Below are positions 22,962 through 33,490 of a DNA stretch of 64,000 bases, one piece after another. The notes beneath the pieces were generated by a model. It saw only the letters and a list, made by a program, of their open reading frames with translations, was not told where the DNA came from and searched no databases. The position numbers and the translations under genes are program-made. Origin of the DNA: Alectoria sarmentosa (Eukaryota > Ascomycota > Lecanoromycetes > Lecanorales > Parmeliaceae); NCBI GenBank assembly GCA_009733775.1, contig WOGZ01000044.1:1-64000 (forward strand). The letters run 5' to 3'. The first letter of the stretch is position 1. The number at the start of each line of letters is the position of its first letter.

Positions 22962-25900
22962 ATGCCTGTCAGATCATCAAGCATGGAGCTGTCCGATCCA
23001 GCAACACCTGACACGAGTATTGACATGAGCAGCATTGCGAAACGCAGGAAATCCGGGCGTGCAACCCAGAAGCCCGTCCTACTCAACAAAGATCCCAATA
23101 TCTCTCAAGTCAGCAGCGGGAACAGTGGCAAAAGAAAGCGCGCAGACCCACCAACCCAGGACGTCGCGGACTCCAGCGACGTCGAATCCGAGGACGATAG
23201 CAGTGATGACGAAAGCGACCCAGATGAAGAAGAATTGAAGGAAAGGAGGAGGAAGGCACCAAGACCGAAGAAGGCACCCAGCAAGCCTAACGCTAAGAAG
23301 CCGAGAACAGGCCCTGCGTTAACTACAAATCTGGCCGTACGACCTGCTGCCAATGGGGTCAAGAAAGCTGCGAGACCCAAACATCCCCGAGCGCGTCCTG
23401 TCAAGAGTGCCGAAGAGAACGGCATTGGACTGTACTGTTAGTCGACGAGTCTTTACACCCCTCAGGATATCAGCTAACATTGACAATAGCTGAAGTTTTT
23501 TCCGAAGGTCACACATTAGATGCTGTTGCAGCAGATTGGATCGCGCGATGGGATCAGAACAACGCGGAAGCTATGTGCGACATGGTCAATTTTGTTATCA
23601 AATGTACTGGATGTAACAGCCGGGTCGACGTCCACGATATTGAAGACCAAGACAACGCTCCCAGCAAGCTCGGCGATATTCAGGAAGAGTACCAGGCACT
23701 AAAGCCTACGGACTATCCATTAATCTCCAAAGTCAAAGGGAACGCCTCCTTTCGCTCTACATTATCCGGCTTCTTTGCAACCCTCATTTCAACTTGCCAC
23801 GCAGCAGGCCTCTTGTACAGCGATTTGGCGATTCTTGAGAACATCGAGGTATGGGTGCACACAATGTCGTCCTCCAGTCTTCGACCTTTCCGGCACACTG
23901 CGACTGTGATAGCACTCACCATTGGGAATACGCTTTGTACTGTCGCAGCGGATATTGCCGACAATGCAGCGAAGACGATGAGGCAGAAGGAAGGTGAGCA
24001 AAAGAAGAAGAGCGTGAATAAGGAGCGTGTCAAGGCTTTGGAAGCGAAGATCGCAGAGGGAGATAGACGGCGCACTCAGGTGCTAGACAGCATGAAATAT
24101 TTATTGGATGCTGTCTTCATTCACCGATATCGAGATGTCGACCCTAAGATTCGTCTTGAATGCGTTGCGGCCTTGGGGAATTGGATCACCACACTTCCAG
24201 ATGTCTACTTCGATGGGATGCACCTACGCTATCTAGGATGGGTCTTGTCCGACATTTCTACGCCGACGCGAGCAGAGGTAGTGAAACAGCTCGGGAAGCT
24301 GTTCAAGAACAAGGACAACGCACCTAGGCTACGCACGTTCACTGAAAAGTTTCGCGCGCGACTGGTCGAGATGGCTGTAAGGGATTCAGATGTCAGCATC
24401 AGGGCAGCTACCGTGGAGCTGCTAGACATGATAAGGAAGACTGGGTTATTAGAACCCGACGACATCGATAATATTGGGAGGCTGATATTCGACACGGAGC
24501 CTCGCGTTCGTAAAGCGGTCGCCGGCTTCTTTGCTGAGAACATCAACGATTTGTATGAAACGACGCTCGAAGACTTTGGCGGCGAGGAAGGTCTTGCGGA
24601 CATACTTGGAGAAGAAGTGGAAGACGACTTCGATACACCAAGGTCAAGCTGGCTGAAGCTGAAATGTGTCGCAGAGGCTTTGCAATCTTACGATGCCGAA
24701 GATGATGAACAGGATTCAGTAGTGCGTGAAGCTGGTGGCGGCGGTGGTCTGATCGCAACTGGTGTGGACTCTCGATATGCAATGGCAGCTCGTACCATAT
24801 ATGACGGTATCTCGGTTGCAAAAGAATGGGAAGTCCTGGTAGGGTATCTCATCTTTGACCTCTCCAGCACGGATCAACACCCCGAAGGCGCCGATGCGAC
24901 GTTAGAGTCCCGTTGCAAGTTCAATGAGAAAGAGGCAATACTTCTCCTCGAAATTCTTAATGTGGCGATCAAAGCCAGGCTTAGCGAGGCCATTGAAGCT
25001 GAGACTGACAAAAGGGGCCACAAGACCAAAGCACTGAAGGAGGAGTCTCGAAAGATCCAGGAAAGTACTGCGCTCCATTTGGCAAGAACGTTGCCTCAAT
25101 TACTTAAGAAGTTTGGATCAAACCCTGCTACAGCTTCTGCAGTGTTACGACTGGGACAGGTCTTGAATCTAGAGATATTCCAAGAGCTACGTCAAGATTC
25201 GACCACATATGCTTCGCTTCTGGATGACATCAACAAACAATTCCTGACTCATACAGACCAAGGCGTCCTCGCAGAAGCCAGTACCGCTCTTCTCCACGCT
25301 CGTGGGTTCGAGGATTTGGAAGAGGTCACGGGAAGTAAAGTACAAGAATTATGGGACGATACGATCAGTACATTGCGGGCGTTGATGAGTTCCCGGGAGG
25401 ATGATAATTTATCAGAACTGTGCAACACCGTTCGACGAATAGCCAATTTAGCCAGTATCTCCGACTGTGTGGCTGTGTTGGATCTGGAAGGAAGGCCAGT
25501 TTCGAAAAAGAGAGCAACCGCTCAGAACACGTCGAGTCCGTTCAGTCTTCTCCTGGAATTGATTCGTGATCCAGAGCTAGATAACGGAGCAGGCGAAGAA
25601 GCTGACGAGACACTAATCAGCGCCATGAAGGCGGTCCTGTTCTACTACATGTGGACCGTACGCTCTCTTCAAACCGCCATTCCTTCGGGCACCGCTATAA
25701 CGAACTTTCCCGAATTCGCTCTATTTGCTCAAAGCCTAGAAACCCTCGTCAACAATCGGCCAGCCGCTTCTCCTGTTCGCCTGGCGGCTGTTGGCACCCT
25801 CCTGGATCTCCACACTCTTTTCGCTACGTTCCGTCATGTACAAATCCCACCAAACCACCAGAATGCCGACGACATTCGTTCTCTTATTCAACATATCCCA

Positions 25901-26491
25901 ACATCCGCTGAATCTCTCATCTTATCGACTTACGCAGCCCTCGAGAAATCTTTCGCCAAAAAGTCTCGCCGTACACTGGAAGCTGCGCCTGACGATGATC
26001 TCGCTTCCGACCCCGAAGATAGCTCCGACGACGAAGACGAAGACGAACCAAGCCACGCTCAACAGGAAACCCTGATTGCTGAGAAAAGGCTGTGTGAGGT
26101 AGCGGGCAAGATGGTGCTTGCTATCGTTGGGCGCGTTCTCGATCACGAAGGTCCGAACAAGGGTAGGATCAAGGAGCGTCTGCAGCGCAACAAGGCTAAG
26201 CTGGGCAGCAATCTTAAAGAGGTGGTGGCCTATCTGGACGGACCGAAGACGAAAGGAAAGAAGCGAGCTCCGGCGAAAAGAACTGGGAAGGTGGTCAAAG
26301 CTATAGAGGTTGAAGACGAAGAGGAAAGCGAAGAGGAGAGGCAAGTGGAGGAGGGAGGGGAAGAGGATTTGAGGGAGAGAGAGCTCGTGGAGGATCGGAT
26401 CGTGGATCCTGACGAGGAGAGTGCCGGTGGAGATGGAGCTGCAACGGCAGGCGCGGACGAGGCTGAAGAGGAGGATGTTATGGGCGACTAG
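22962..26491 (+). CDS. SCC3: Cohesin subunit Scc3/Psc3 (STAG family)
   Basis: Two exons (22962-23436 and 23490-26491) give 1158 residues. Scc3 is the HEAT-repeat subunit that binds the kleisin and DNA in the cohesin ring, needed for sister-chromatid cohesion and loading. The first 155 residues are disordered and highly charged (KRKR, DDSSDDESDPDEEE, PRPKKAP), probably including nuclear signals. The STAG region follows (SEVFSEGHTLDAVAADWI onward), then the stromalin conservative domain around residues 340-430 (LGWVLSDISTPTRAEVVKQL). The C-terminus is again acidic and basic, with likely phosphorylation patches. Length fits fungal homologues. The single intron uses a GTTAGT donor and CAATAG acceptor. 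Confidence 0.93.
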
Positions 26492-27231
26492 TCATTGATG
26501 GGGGGTGTGATCTGCATGGAACGAAGTTTTCGGTGGTATGACTGTTCAATAGGCTGGGATCAAAATACCCGACATTCTATTTGTTTATGTAAGTGGTCTG
26601 GCATGTTGAAATGACCAGATGTTGCCTTTTTGCAGTTTGCATGCACAGATTCCATATCAGGCTTGGTCGAGCTTCTTTGCAGACGTCAAAGCTTGAATAA
26701 TAAGATGATCAAACATTACTAGCGCCACGGATTTGCAGGGATCCCCTTGAGTTTTGGTGCTACCAGCCCTTGGCCTTGGTGGTTTTGGGATTCCTGGAGA
26801 ATATTTAAGCGCCCCTTTCCATCTTTAAGCGCTTTTATACGCGCCACTGGACATTCGATGCGACTCCAAAATGTGTGATCACAGATGGGGGACTGTTTTA
26901 TCATTTGTGCCAGGTAAGTCCACTTGACAGAGACAGTTCTAGGATGCAGGAACCAGGAGGTTTGCGCCGACATACAGGAGGACCATGGCCTCGCTGGCTC
27001 ATCTCGTTGTGGTTTCAACATGCCGCCCTCCTTTCTCGTGCCTAATAATACTTTTCTCATGCTTCATGTGTATAATCGTATATGAGGGGCTCGCCTCCCG
27101 TGATAACTGCAGCGTTCAATCCACTATCCTTGAAGTCTCTCGAAACAGGTGGCAGCCGGTCTTTTCTGTTCACAATCATTGATTGATTCATACTCCGTTC
27201 TTGATCTCAGGCAGATCATCTGGTTCTCATA
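26492..27231. other. Intergenic, Scc3 to GH128 remnant
   Basis: 740 bp. A 113-codon minus frame at 26719-27060 shows no family likeness. Nothing else supported. Confidence 0.4.
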
Positions 27232-27938
27232 ATGCGTTATCGCACAGTCTCTCTTGCGTTCCTGACCTTGGCGTCGGTAGCTGCTTCAGCTAGTGGACCT
27301 TCTCTCCCCCCTTCGTAATTCCCTATGGCTGATATTCTCCTCGTAAGGTGTCCCTCGTGCCGATTGGCAGCACCATTACGGTCGACTCAACCAGGCCGCT
27401 GCTGGTGAGGATACTGCGTATCTGAAACAGAGCTCTAGTGATGTTTCGGCTCCGATGTCGCAGTCAGTCGCAGTTTTTGGGCCACCGCGGCTCAAGACTG
27501 GTGTGTATAGTCAAGACAGTCGGGAAGCGCATGGGTAGCCCGGCCCCTGCACATACGAGTCTCACAGAAGGAGACTGGTTCTATGATTTCATAACCACCG
27601 TCGTCAAGGCCGGCAGCCCGCCAGACTTCATCAGCTTGCACTATTACTCCTCCAACGGAAACGTTTCCACTTTCCAGACCTGCATCGAGAGAGTTTACAA
27701 AATGTATGAAATCCCGATCTGGGTCACCGAACGGGCTTACATCGATTACAGCACGGATCCGCCAACGGTACCAAGCACTGCAGAACAGGTCACTTATATG
27801 CAAGGCGCGGTAAAAATGCTAAACGGGATGAGCTATGTCGAACGCTTCGCTTCGTTCGCAGTTCCGTGGAGCAGTGTTCAGCCGGCAAGTAGTCTGTTCG
27901 ATGAGTCTGGGAGTATCACACCGATGGGGACGGCCTAG
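27232..27938 (+). pseudogene. Degenerate GH128 (Asl1-like) glycosidase
   Basis: An ATG at 27232 opens a good signal peptide (MRYRTVSLAFLTLASVAASA), but the frame stops after 28 codons. A second open segment, to 27938, carries the C-terminal half of a GH128/Asl1-type beta-1,3-glucanase barrel: MGSPAPAH, PPDFISLHYYSS, IPIWVTERAY and FAVPWSSVQP. The conserved N-terminal barrel strands and the NEPD motif with the acid/base Glu cannot be found between them, and the intervening 120 bp shows frame changes. One catalytic-type Glu (in WVTERAY) remains. Most likely an internally deleted, inactive copy; a rare intron pattern is less likely because the gap is too short to encode the missing part. Confidence 0.6.
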
Positions 27939-28170
27939 GCAGCTCTTTGAATGAGCCGGCACGGCATCCTCAAATTGCGTTTCTATTCTTCGTGTCAACT
28001 ATTCGAGCTTCGCGTTGAGCGTCTGCCGAGCAGGGACTCAAAAGAAGAGATAGAGGATGACATACCAATACATTTCTACCCTTCATACATCTAGCTTCGT
28101 AAAGCATGGTATCATATGGATCTCCAAGGATCAATGGCGGTCTCGGTTGCGATGGCACGAATCTAGCTGT

Positions 28171-29202
28171 TCACCGCACGAACATCAGACCGCCGTCTCC
28201 AAACTCTCGACCCACACTGCCCTCTTCCCTCAGCATGCTCCCCAACCATTCTCTTGCCCCCTCGACCTCTTTAGCCGCAAACTTGATAATCGTGCAGCCT
28301 CTTACATGGCACGCAGTCCACAACACACCATCTTCTTTCTCTCTCTGCAACCTCTTCTTCCTCCACTCTTCCTTGGGCGTCAGCTTTGGTACAGCATCAC
28401 TCGCACTGGCCCAATTCCTCCCACCGATCCTCGGCAGTGCCTTGAACTCTTCCACAAAGAAATCCGCCATGAGTCCAAAGAGCGGGCCTCGTAGCAGCGT
28501 AGTGCCAAAGACGCCCATGCCATCCATCCTGCCTTGGATGTCTTTCCCATCAAGCGCGACAGCGTCTCTCACAAGCATCCTCTTCTTGTGCAAATCCTCG
28601 TCGTAGATCTCCCATATCTCATTCCTACCTCTCCATCCTTCAAACGCCCACCTCTCGCCTCTGGCTTTTCGGCCCTCGTTCACCCAGTCCACGAACCCTA
28701 CACTACCCCCACCCTCGACATTGAAGATCTGTCTCTGCGCGTAGAGGCTGCCGGCAAAGGGCTGGACAGGATCAGGAGCTATCCATAGCGCTGCATGATT
28801 TGAAACGTGGACGCTGAGATCTTGGCGAGTAGTGGTGGGAGGAAAGGTAGAAGGCTTGAAGATCTTAGTGCTGCCTTGGGTGGTGATGGTGAGACGAGTG
28901 CCGAGATCGAGCCGGATTGAAAGATCGATGTGGTCACCGGCTACGAGGCCGCCACCATAGGTAAGGAGGAAGACTAGAGGAACGGTCTGTGGTGGGGAAG
29001 GAAAGAGGGCGTCATTGGATTGGGCGACGGTTGAAGGAGGGGAAAGGGTATGTGGGACGGAGGGGAGAAGTTTGAGAGGATATGTATAGGTCAAATTGGA
29101 GAAAGTGGGAGTAGATGGCGGGAGCAGGGTCAGATGGACGTGGCCTTTGCCTGGGATGGATGATGTTGCCGGGAAAGGGGATGGCATTGCATTGCATTGC
29201 AA
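28171..29202 (-). CDS. ureD: Urease accessory protein UreD
   Basis: An intronless protein of up to 343 residues matching the UreD family, the scaffold that joins UreF and UreG to load nickel into apo-urease in the cytosol. Family marks are the TYGGGLVAGD motif, LGTRLTITTQGSTKIF, WIAPDPVQPFAGS and the RNEIWEIYDE region. Length is ordinary for fungal UreD. The first ATG (29202) lies in a GCATT microsatellite; an in-frame ATG five codons later (29187) is an equally good start. No urease or other accessory gene lies nearby, as expected in fungi where these genes are dispersed. Confidence 0.9.
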   Translation of the reverse strand: MQCNAMPSPFPATSSIPGKGHVHLTLLPPSTPTFSNLTYTYPLKLLPSVPHTLSPPSTVAQSNDALFPSPPQTVPLVFLLTYGGGLVAGDHIDLSIRLDLGTRLTITTQGSTKIFKPSTFPPTTTRQDLSVHVSNHAALWIAPDPVQPFAGSLYAQRQIFNVEGGGSVGFVDWVNEGRKARGERWAFEGWRGRNEIWEIYDEDLHKKRMLVRDAVALDGKDIQGRMDGMGVFGTTLLRGPLFGLMADFFVEEFKALPRIGGRNWASASDAVPKLTPKEEWRKKRLQREKEDGVLWTACHVRGCTIIKFAAKEVEGAREWLGSMLREEGSVGREFGDGGLMFVR

Positions 29203-30303
29203 TTTGCAGTTTGCAATGGGTCCTGCCCCTACTGTATGATAATGATGCCAATAAAAGGCATGGATGAAGGCCCCTGGTTTCGGGCAAATAGAACAAGGCT
29301 ATTTAATCTGTCGCAACAAGGGCATCACCAGCTTACATAAGACGGGCTACTTGACCTTTCCTCACACTAAGAAAAAGGCTCTGGGACTCCTTAAATAATG
29401 ACTGTCCCCCAAAAATTAATTTCCATGCGATTTCAGGGAGCCTCAAGAGGCTTTAGGCCATTATTGCTGGGCTGTGATTGATGGGTTTTGCAACTCATGT
29501 TTTCTTTCTCTATTATACATTTAGACCTCAGGTGCATCCAATATTTGCGTCTTTCAGACCGTAACAAAGCCATGGTCAAATGGAAACATCCCCTCAAAAT
29601 ATCAAGCTGTTCATGAATCAATCTTCGAAGGAACCATATGAACCCTCGGACAGAGGCCCCGTGACGAACAGCCAAGCCTGCTTCTGACCCCATTCTTCTT
29701 CGCATGGATGGCGATCAAGTCCGCTGTGCTGGCGCTCCTGACCATTTCCCATCATCCTGGAAGAGCAACCTCGGCGTCCGATCGCCGCTCGCCGACAGCA
29801 AATACTGTCCAATGATCTGTGAGGCGCAGAACCTCGACTCTCAGAGTCACAGGCTTGTAAAGCGGAGCGGCCAGGGAAATGAGTACAGCAGATACAGCGG
29901 TGACTGTCCGAGTGGGTGTCACGCGGGGCTTTCGAAGTTCAAATACAACGCGAGTTTTGGATGATGATGAGCTTCGAAGCGCACAGAAGTGAGCAAGTCA
30001 AGCTGACCGTAGCATCAGACTCTGGCGGCTTTGCATCTTATAGACTATCTTGCATCGCTTGACCTTACACATCTAGCATGTACAGACCGCTGAGGGATCC
30101 AATTGATGCAAACGACGCGACACTGGCAATCCAACGCGGTGGGCATCGAAGATCCTTTCTTAAATACATTGGGTTTCCTCTCGTGTTGCAACATGGCAAT
30201 CACAAGAGTCCAAGCTTTTCTGGATTTACAATCAACTATCATGATGCTGGCACCGCCTGCCACCGCCAATGCCACGCAATCTTGGTCGAGGGCTCGGAGA
30301 ACA
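29203..30303. other. Intergenic, UreD to Rpc4
   Basis: 1.1 kb with the UreD promoter (GCATT repeat at its edge) and the Rpc4 3' end. An 86-codon plus frame (29704-29964) lacks a signal peptide or family likeness. No gene supported. Confidence 0.4.
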
Positions 30304-32514
30304 TCATGAAAGCAATTCGGGTATGCACACATGACCCGGATGCGTCTGTCCCATCGCCCATCCCATCTTACCCACATCAACTTTCTCCTCCCATCTGCTC
30401 TCGTCTTCCACCTTTGTTACCGCACTTTCAAACTCCGTCATGATTAATTCCTGTGCCAGCTTTGCGCCGGTGCCTTCCTTGCTGATCTCGAAGCTCATAC
30501 CGCCCCATGTCGCGAACATAGAACCTTTGGCATGGATGCTTAGAACCCCTCCGCGACCACCCAAAGAGTGGAAGGAGTCGGATGTGTAGGCGTAGGGGAC
30601 GACAGTCTCATGCTGTAGCTCATCGGGATCGGGTTTGATGTTAGGTTCATCTTTGATCTGGACAGCGAACGGATTTTTGGAGGCTGATGATCTCGGAGCT
30701 TCGGCTGGTCCTGCTTTGTTCTTTTTCTTGTCTTCGGACCTCGATGCTGCTTTTGATATGTCTCGTAGGCTAGGTACAACAGGCGGAAGCTGAAATAGAT
30801 AGACTTGTTCTCTCCCGCCTCTTTGGAAATAGGAATCCTCGCGATCCATGTCCAAGTCGTCATCATCATCGGGAACGTTCATAGAGGAAGGACCGGAGAT
30901 ATCCATAGGAGTGTCGCTCTTCATTAACACAATTCCCGCAATTTCTGCGAAGATATCGTCCTCTTCGTCCTCTTCAGGAATTTCTACCGGTCTGAGGCCG
31001 TGATACCCTTTGATCCTTCGAAGTCTCTTACTCGGTTGCGGAAGAGCATGTTCCTCTGGCACTTCTCCCGGACCTTCGAGCGATGCTCGGGGTTTGAGAG
31101 TGCCGTTGCTGTCTTTCACAGTATGCTGCGAAGATGTATTCACAAGGTCAATCTCGTCGAGCGGAATTGGCTCTGCCTCCTCGTCGCCATTGGGCTTGTC
31201 AGTCATCATGACGTCTCTATCGTCTCTTGGTTCAGTTTTGATCTTGACGATACCCTCCATCTCGTCTTCGTCCTGATAGACACCCTTCCATTTTCGCTCA
31301 TTACGTACGAACTCCACATCCTTGGGCTTCCTCTTCACCTTGGGCTTCGTAGCTGACAAGACGTCTGCTTCATCTTCTTCTGGGAGGAAAAGACTACCTC
31401 CAGCCTCAGCCAGGTCCTTTGCTCTACGCCGTAATTCTGCCGATGTCAGAGGGCTAGCGTTTGTATTCACGCCAACAGTCCGCTCTACATGCTCTTGTCT
31501 TTGAATTCGGACCGGCATGAGATTGCTACCGGCTACCTGCGGCCTTGCTTCACGCCGCTTGCCTTTCGACATACGGGATCGCGAAATTGGCTCCTCATCC
31601 TCATCCTCAGATGAGACGAGGTTGATTGCGTTGATATCCTCGATGTTGACTCGTTCTCCTCCATCAGAATCCAGCTCACCGTCGGAGGAAAGGTAGGCTG
31701 GGCCTTGGTCCTCTTTTTTGACCTTCATCCACTTGGCTTTGGAGGTTGATGACCTCATGATTAAGTCTCCATCTCGGTCCTTCTCTGGCTTCACAGCGGG
31801 CTCCTTCTTGACGCGGGACGTACTATTAGTAGAAGCTGATGCAGAGGGGCCTGACGTTCCTGACCGAAAACCACCACCACGCCTGTTTCTGCTCGTAGCT
31901 ACCTCTTGTATCGTGCTCCCACCTAGATGTCCACTAGCCTCGTGACTAAGGTTGAATCTTTCGTTCTTCCATCTGCTCATATCGCCAAAGCCTCCGCGCT
32001 GTCCGCGTCCTCTCCCTTTGCCATAGTATCCACCTCGGTCGCTCGTAGACAGAGTTCCTTCTGCGACTTGCCTTGCTGCCCTTCGCTCAGCTTCAGCCTT
32101 CTCTTCGGCTTCTCGTTCCTCTTTACTGCGGCGCATGAATGATTTGGGCTTAAATTTGAGACCACTCGGTCGGTTGTCTGAGCCATATGCTGGATTTGAG
32201 ATGGATGCAGGGTTCGGTGAATTTCGAGGCAAGGCAGATTTTAATCGTTGCACGGAGCGTCTGGGAGGTGGAGAGCCCGCGACGATGCTCGGTGTGGACG
32301 CTGATACATCTCGAGATGGGGGAATTTCGGGCTGTATTCCTGGTGCATCCATCTGTTCTGCGGTGCCAGAGATGTCTTGCATTTCGTTGTCATCGTTGGC
32401 CAGAGCTTCCTTGGATGAGGGTGCGTTCAGAACCTCCAATGACTCATGCTCTTGTGTGGTGCCTCGATTGTTCCGAGCCGATTGCCTTGGACGGAATTTG
32501 ATCTTTGGAGGCAT
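30304..32514 (-). CDS. RPC53: RNA polymerase III subunit Rpc4 (Rpc53)
   Basis: An intronless 736-residue protein. Rpc4 pairs with Rpc5 (TFIIF-like) on RNA polymerase III and works in initiation, termination and reinitiation at tRNA and 5S genes. The N-terminal ~560 residues are mostly disordered, with the lysine-rich LKFKPKSFMRRSKEER segment typical of Rpc4 and several acidic and RG-rich stretches (GKGRGRGQRGGFG). The conserved C-terminal domain starts near residue 570 (YLFQLPPVVPSLRDI) and ends with SMFATWGGMSFEI and GWAMGQTHPGHVC. It is longer than the ~420-residue yeast subunit because of the disordered part. Confidence 0.88.
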   Translation of the reverse strand: MPPKIKFRPRQSARNNRGTTQEHESLEVLNAPSSKEALANDDNEMQDISGTAEQMDAPGIQPEIPPSRDVSASTPSIVAGSPPPRRSVQRLKSALPRNSPNPASISNPAYGSDNRPSGLKFKPKSFMRRSKEEREAEEKAEAERRAARQVAEGTLSTSDRGGYYGKGRGRGQRGGFGDMSRWKNERFNLSHEASGHLGGSTIQEVATSRNRRGGGFRSGTSGPSASASTNSTSRVKKEPAVKPEKDRDGDLIMRSSTSKAKWMKVKKEDQGPAYLSSDGELDSDGGERVNIEDINAINLVSSEDEDEEPISRSRMSKGKRREARPQVAGSNLMPVRIQRQEHVERTVGVNTNASPLTSAELRRRAKDLAEAGGSLFLPEEDEADVLSATKPKVKRKPKDVEFVRNERKWKGVYQDEDEMEGIVKIKTEPRDDRDVMMTDKPNGDEEAEPIPLDEIDLVNTSSQHTVKDSNGTLKPRASLEGPGEVPEEHALPQPSKRLRRIKGYHGLRPVEIPEEDEEDDIFAEIAGIVLMKSDTPMDISGPSSMNVPDDDDDLDMDREDSYFQRGGREQVYLFQLPPVVPSLRDISKAASRSEDKKKNKAGPAEAPRSSASKNPFAVQIKDEPNIKPDPDELQHETVVPYAYTSDSFHSLGGRGGVLSIHAKGSMFATWGGMSFEISKEGTGAKLAQELIMTEFESAVTKVEDESRWEEKVDVGKMGWAMGQTHPGHVCIPELLS

Positions 32515-33490
32515 TGTGGACGTCTAGGTGTAATAACGAATTCTTTGTATCTGTGTGCTCGTACAGTCTGGCTAATGTGCCTGTTGTGCCTCGTGATTGG
32601 TTGATGGCATGGAGATATTTGCTAAGCGATCGTTGCCCACCTCGGATTATTGCAGATCAAGCCGTCGCTCCCGTGCGCTAAATCTATTGCTTATTTCAAC
32701 GTCCTGCTGATTATACGAATAGAACCGAGAATAAAAATAGGCTCATAGAATGGCTACAGAATCATTACATACGATTCATTTGAACAATGTCTGATTGCTG
32801 ACTGAAAAATATCAAGAAACGTGTACAACCTTTTGCCAGTCCCATGAGCGCCCGCACCAGACATGCGCCAGTTACAATCCCCACTCCTGTTGCCTCTTTG
32901 CTCTCCGGTCATTGGCTCTTCATTAGCATTACGCTGGCATCATGAGAAAACACGACAGACAAGATATGGCTTTTGATAGCGAGAAAGAGCAAAACATGAG
33001 GTATGGATGGCGGCCGAGGTTGAGACTCGATAGGTCCGAAAGGAAGGATGCTTATCCAACATGCCACCCGAGTAGCCGAAGAGAATCTGAATGGAGACAG
33101 CTATGATGGATGTGGAGGACGGTGTTGCAAAGCGAATGCTAAGACATGTTGTGGAATCTTGAGCACAGTTTCAGGCTCCAAAGAAGCATTGTAGCCGACA
33201 ACACTTGAGTGAACGGTGGTCGCCCCTGGCGAACGTCGGCACGAGCTGCATTGTTGAAAACATACGGAGAAATCCCTCTGGGATCCGCAATATCTTCCGC
33301 TGGAGGAAAGTCCGAGAAATCGTCAGTCACCATGCCAACGATGTATACAGCGAAGCCATCCAAGCAAGCTCTGAGAATCCGTAGTCTGGAGAAGCGAAAG
33401 TGACGATCACGCGTTCTTTGTTCCCGTACAAATCCGTGACGTGCTCTGCAAGGCAGCTCGAAACAAGTCAAAGAAGCTCCTGTCCAATAA
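32515..33490. other. Intergenic, Rpc4 to zinc-cluster factor
   Basis: 976 bp between two minus-strand genes: Rpc4 promoter and the 3' region of the zinc-cluster gene. No feature supported. Confidence 0.4.

Noticed and set aside
29704..29964. 86-codon frame with several cysteines
   Set aside because: Lacks a signal peptide and cysteine spacing of any known family.
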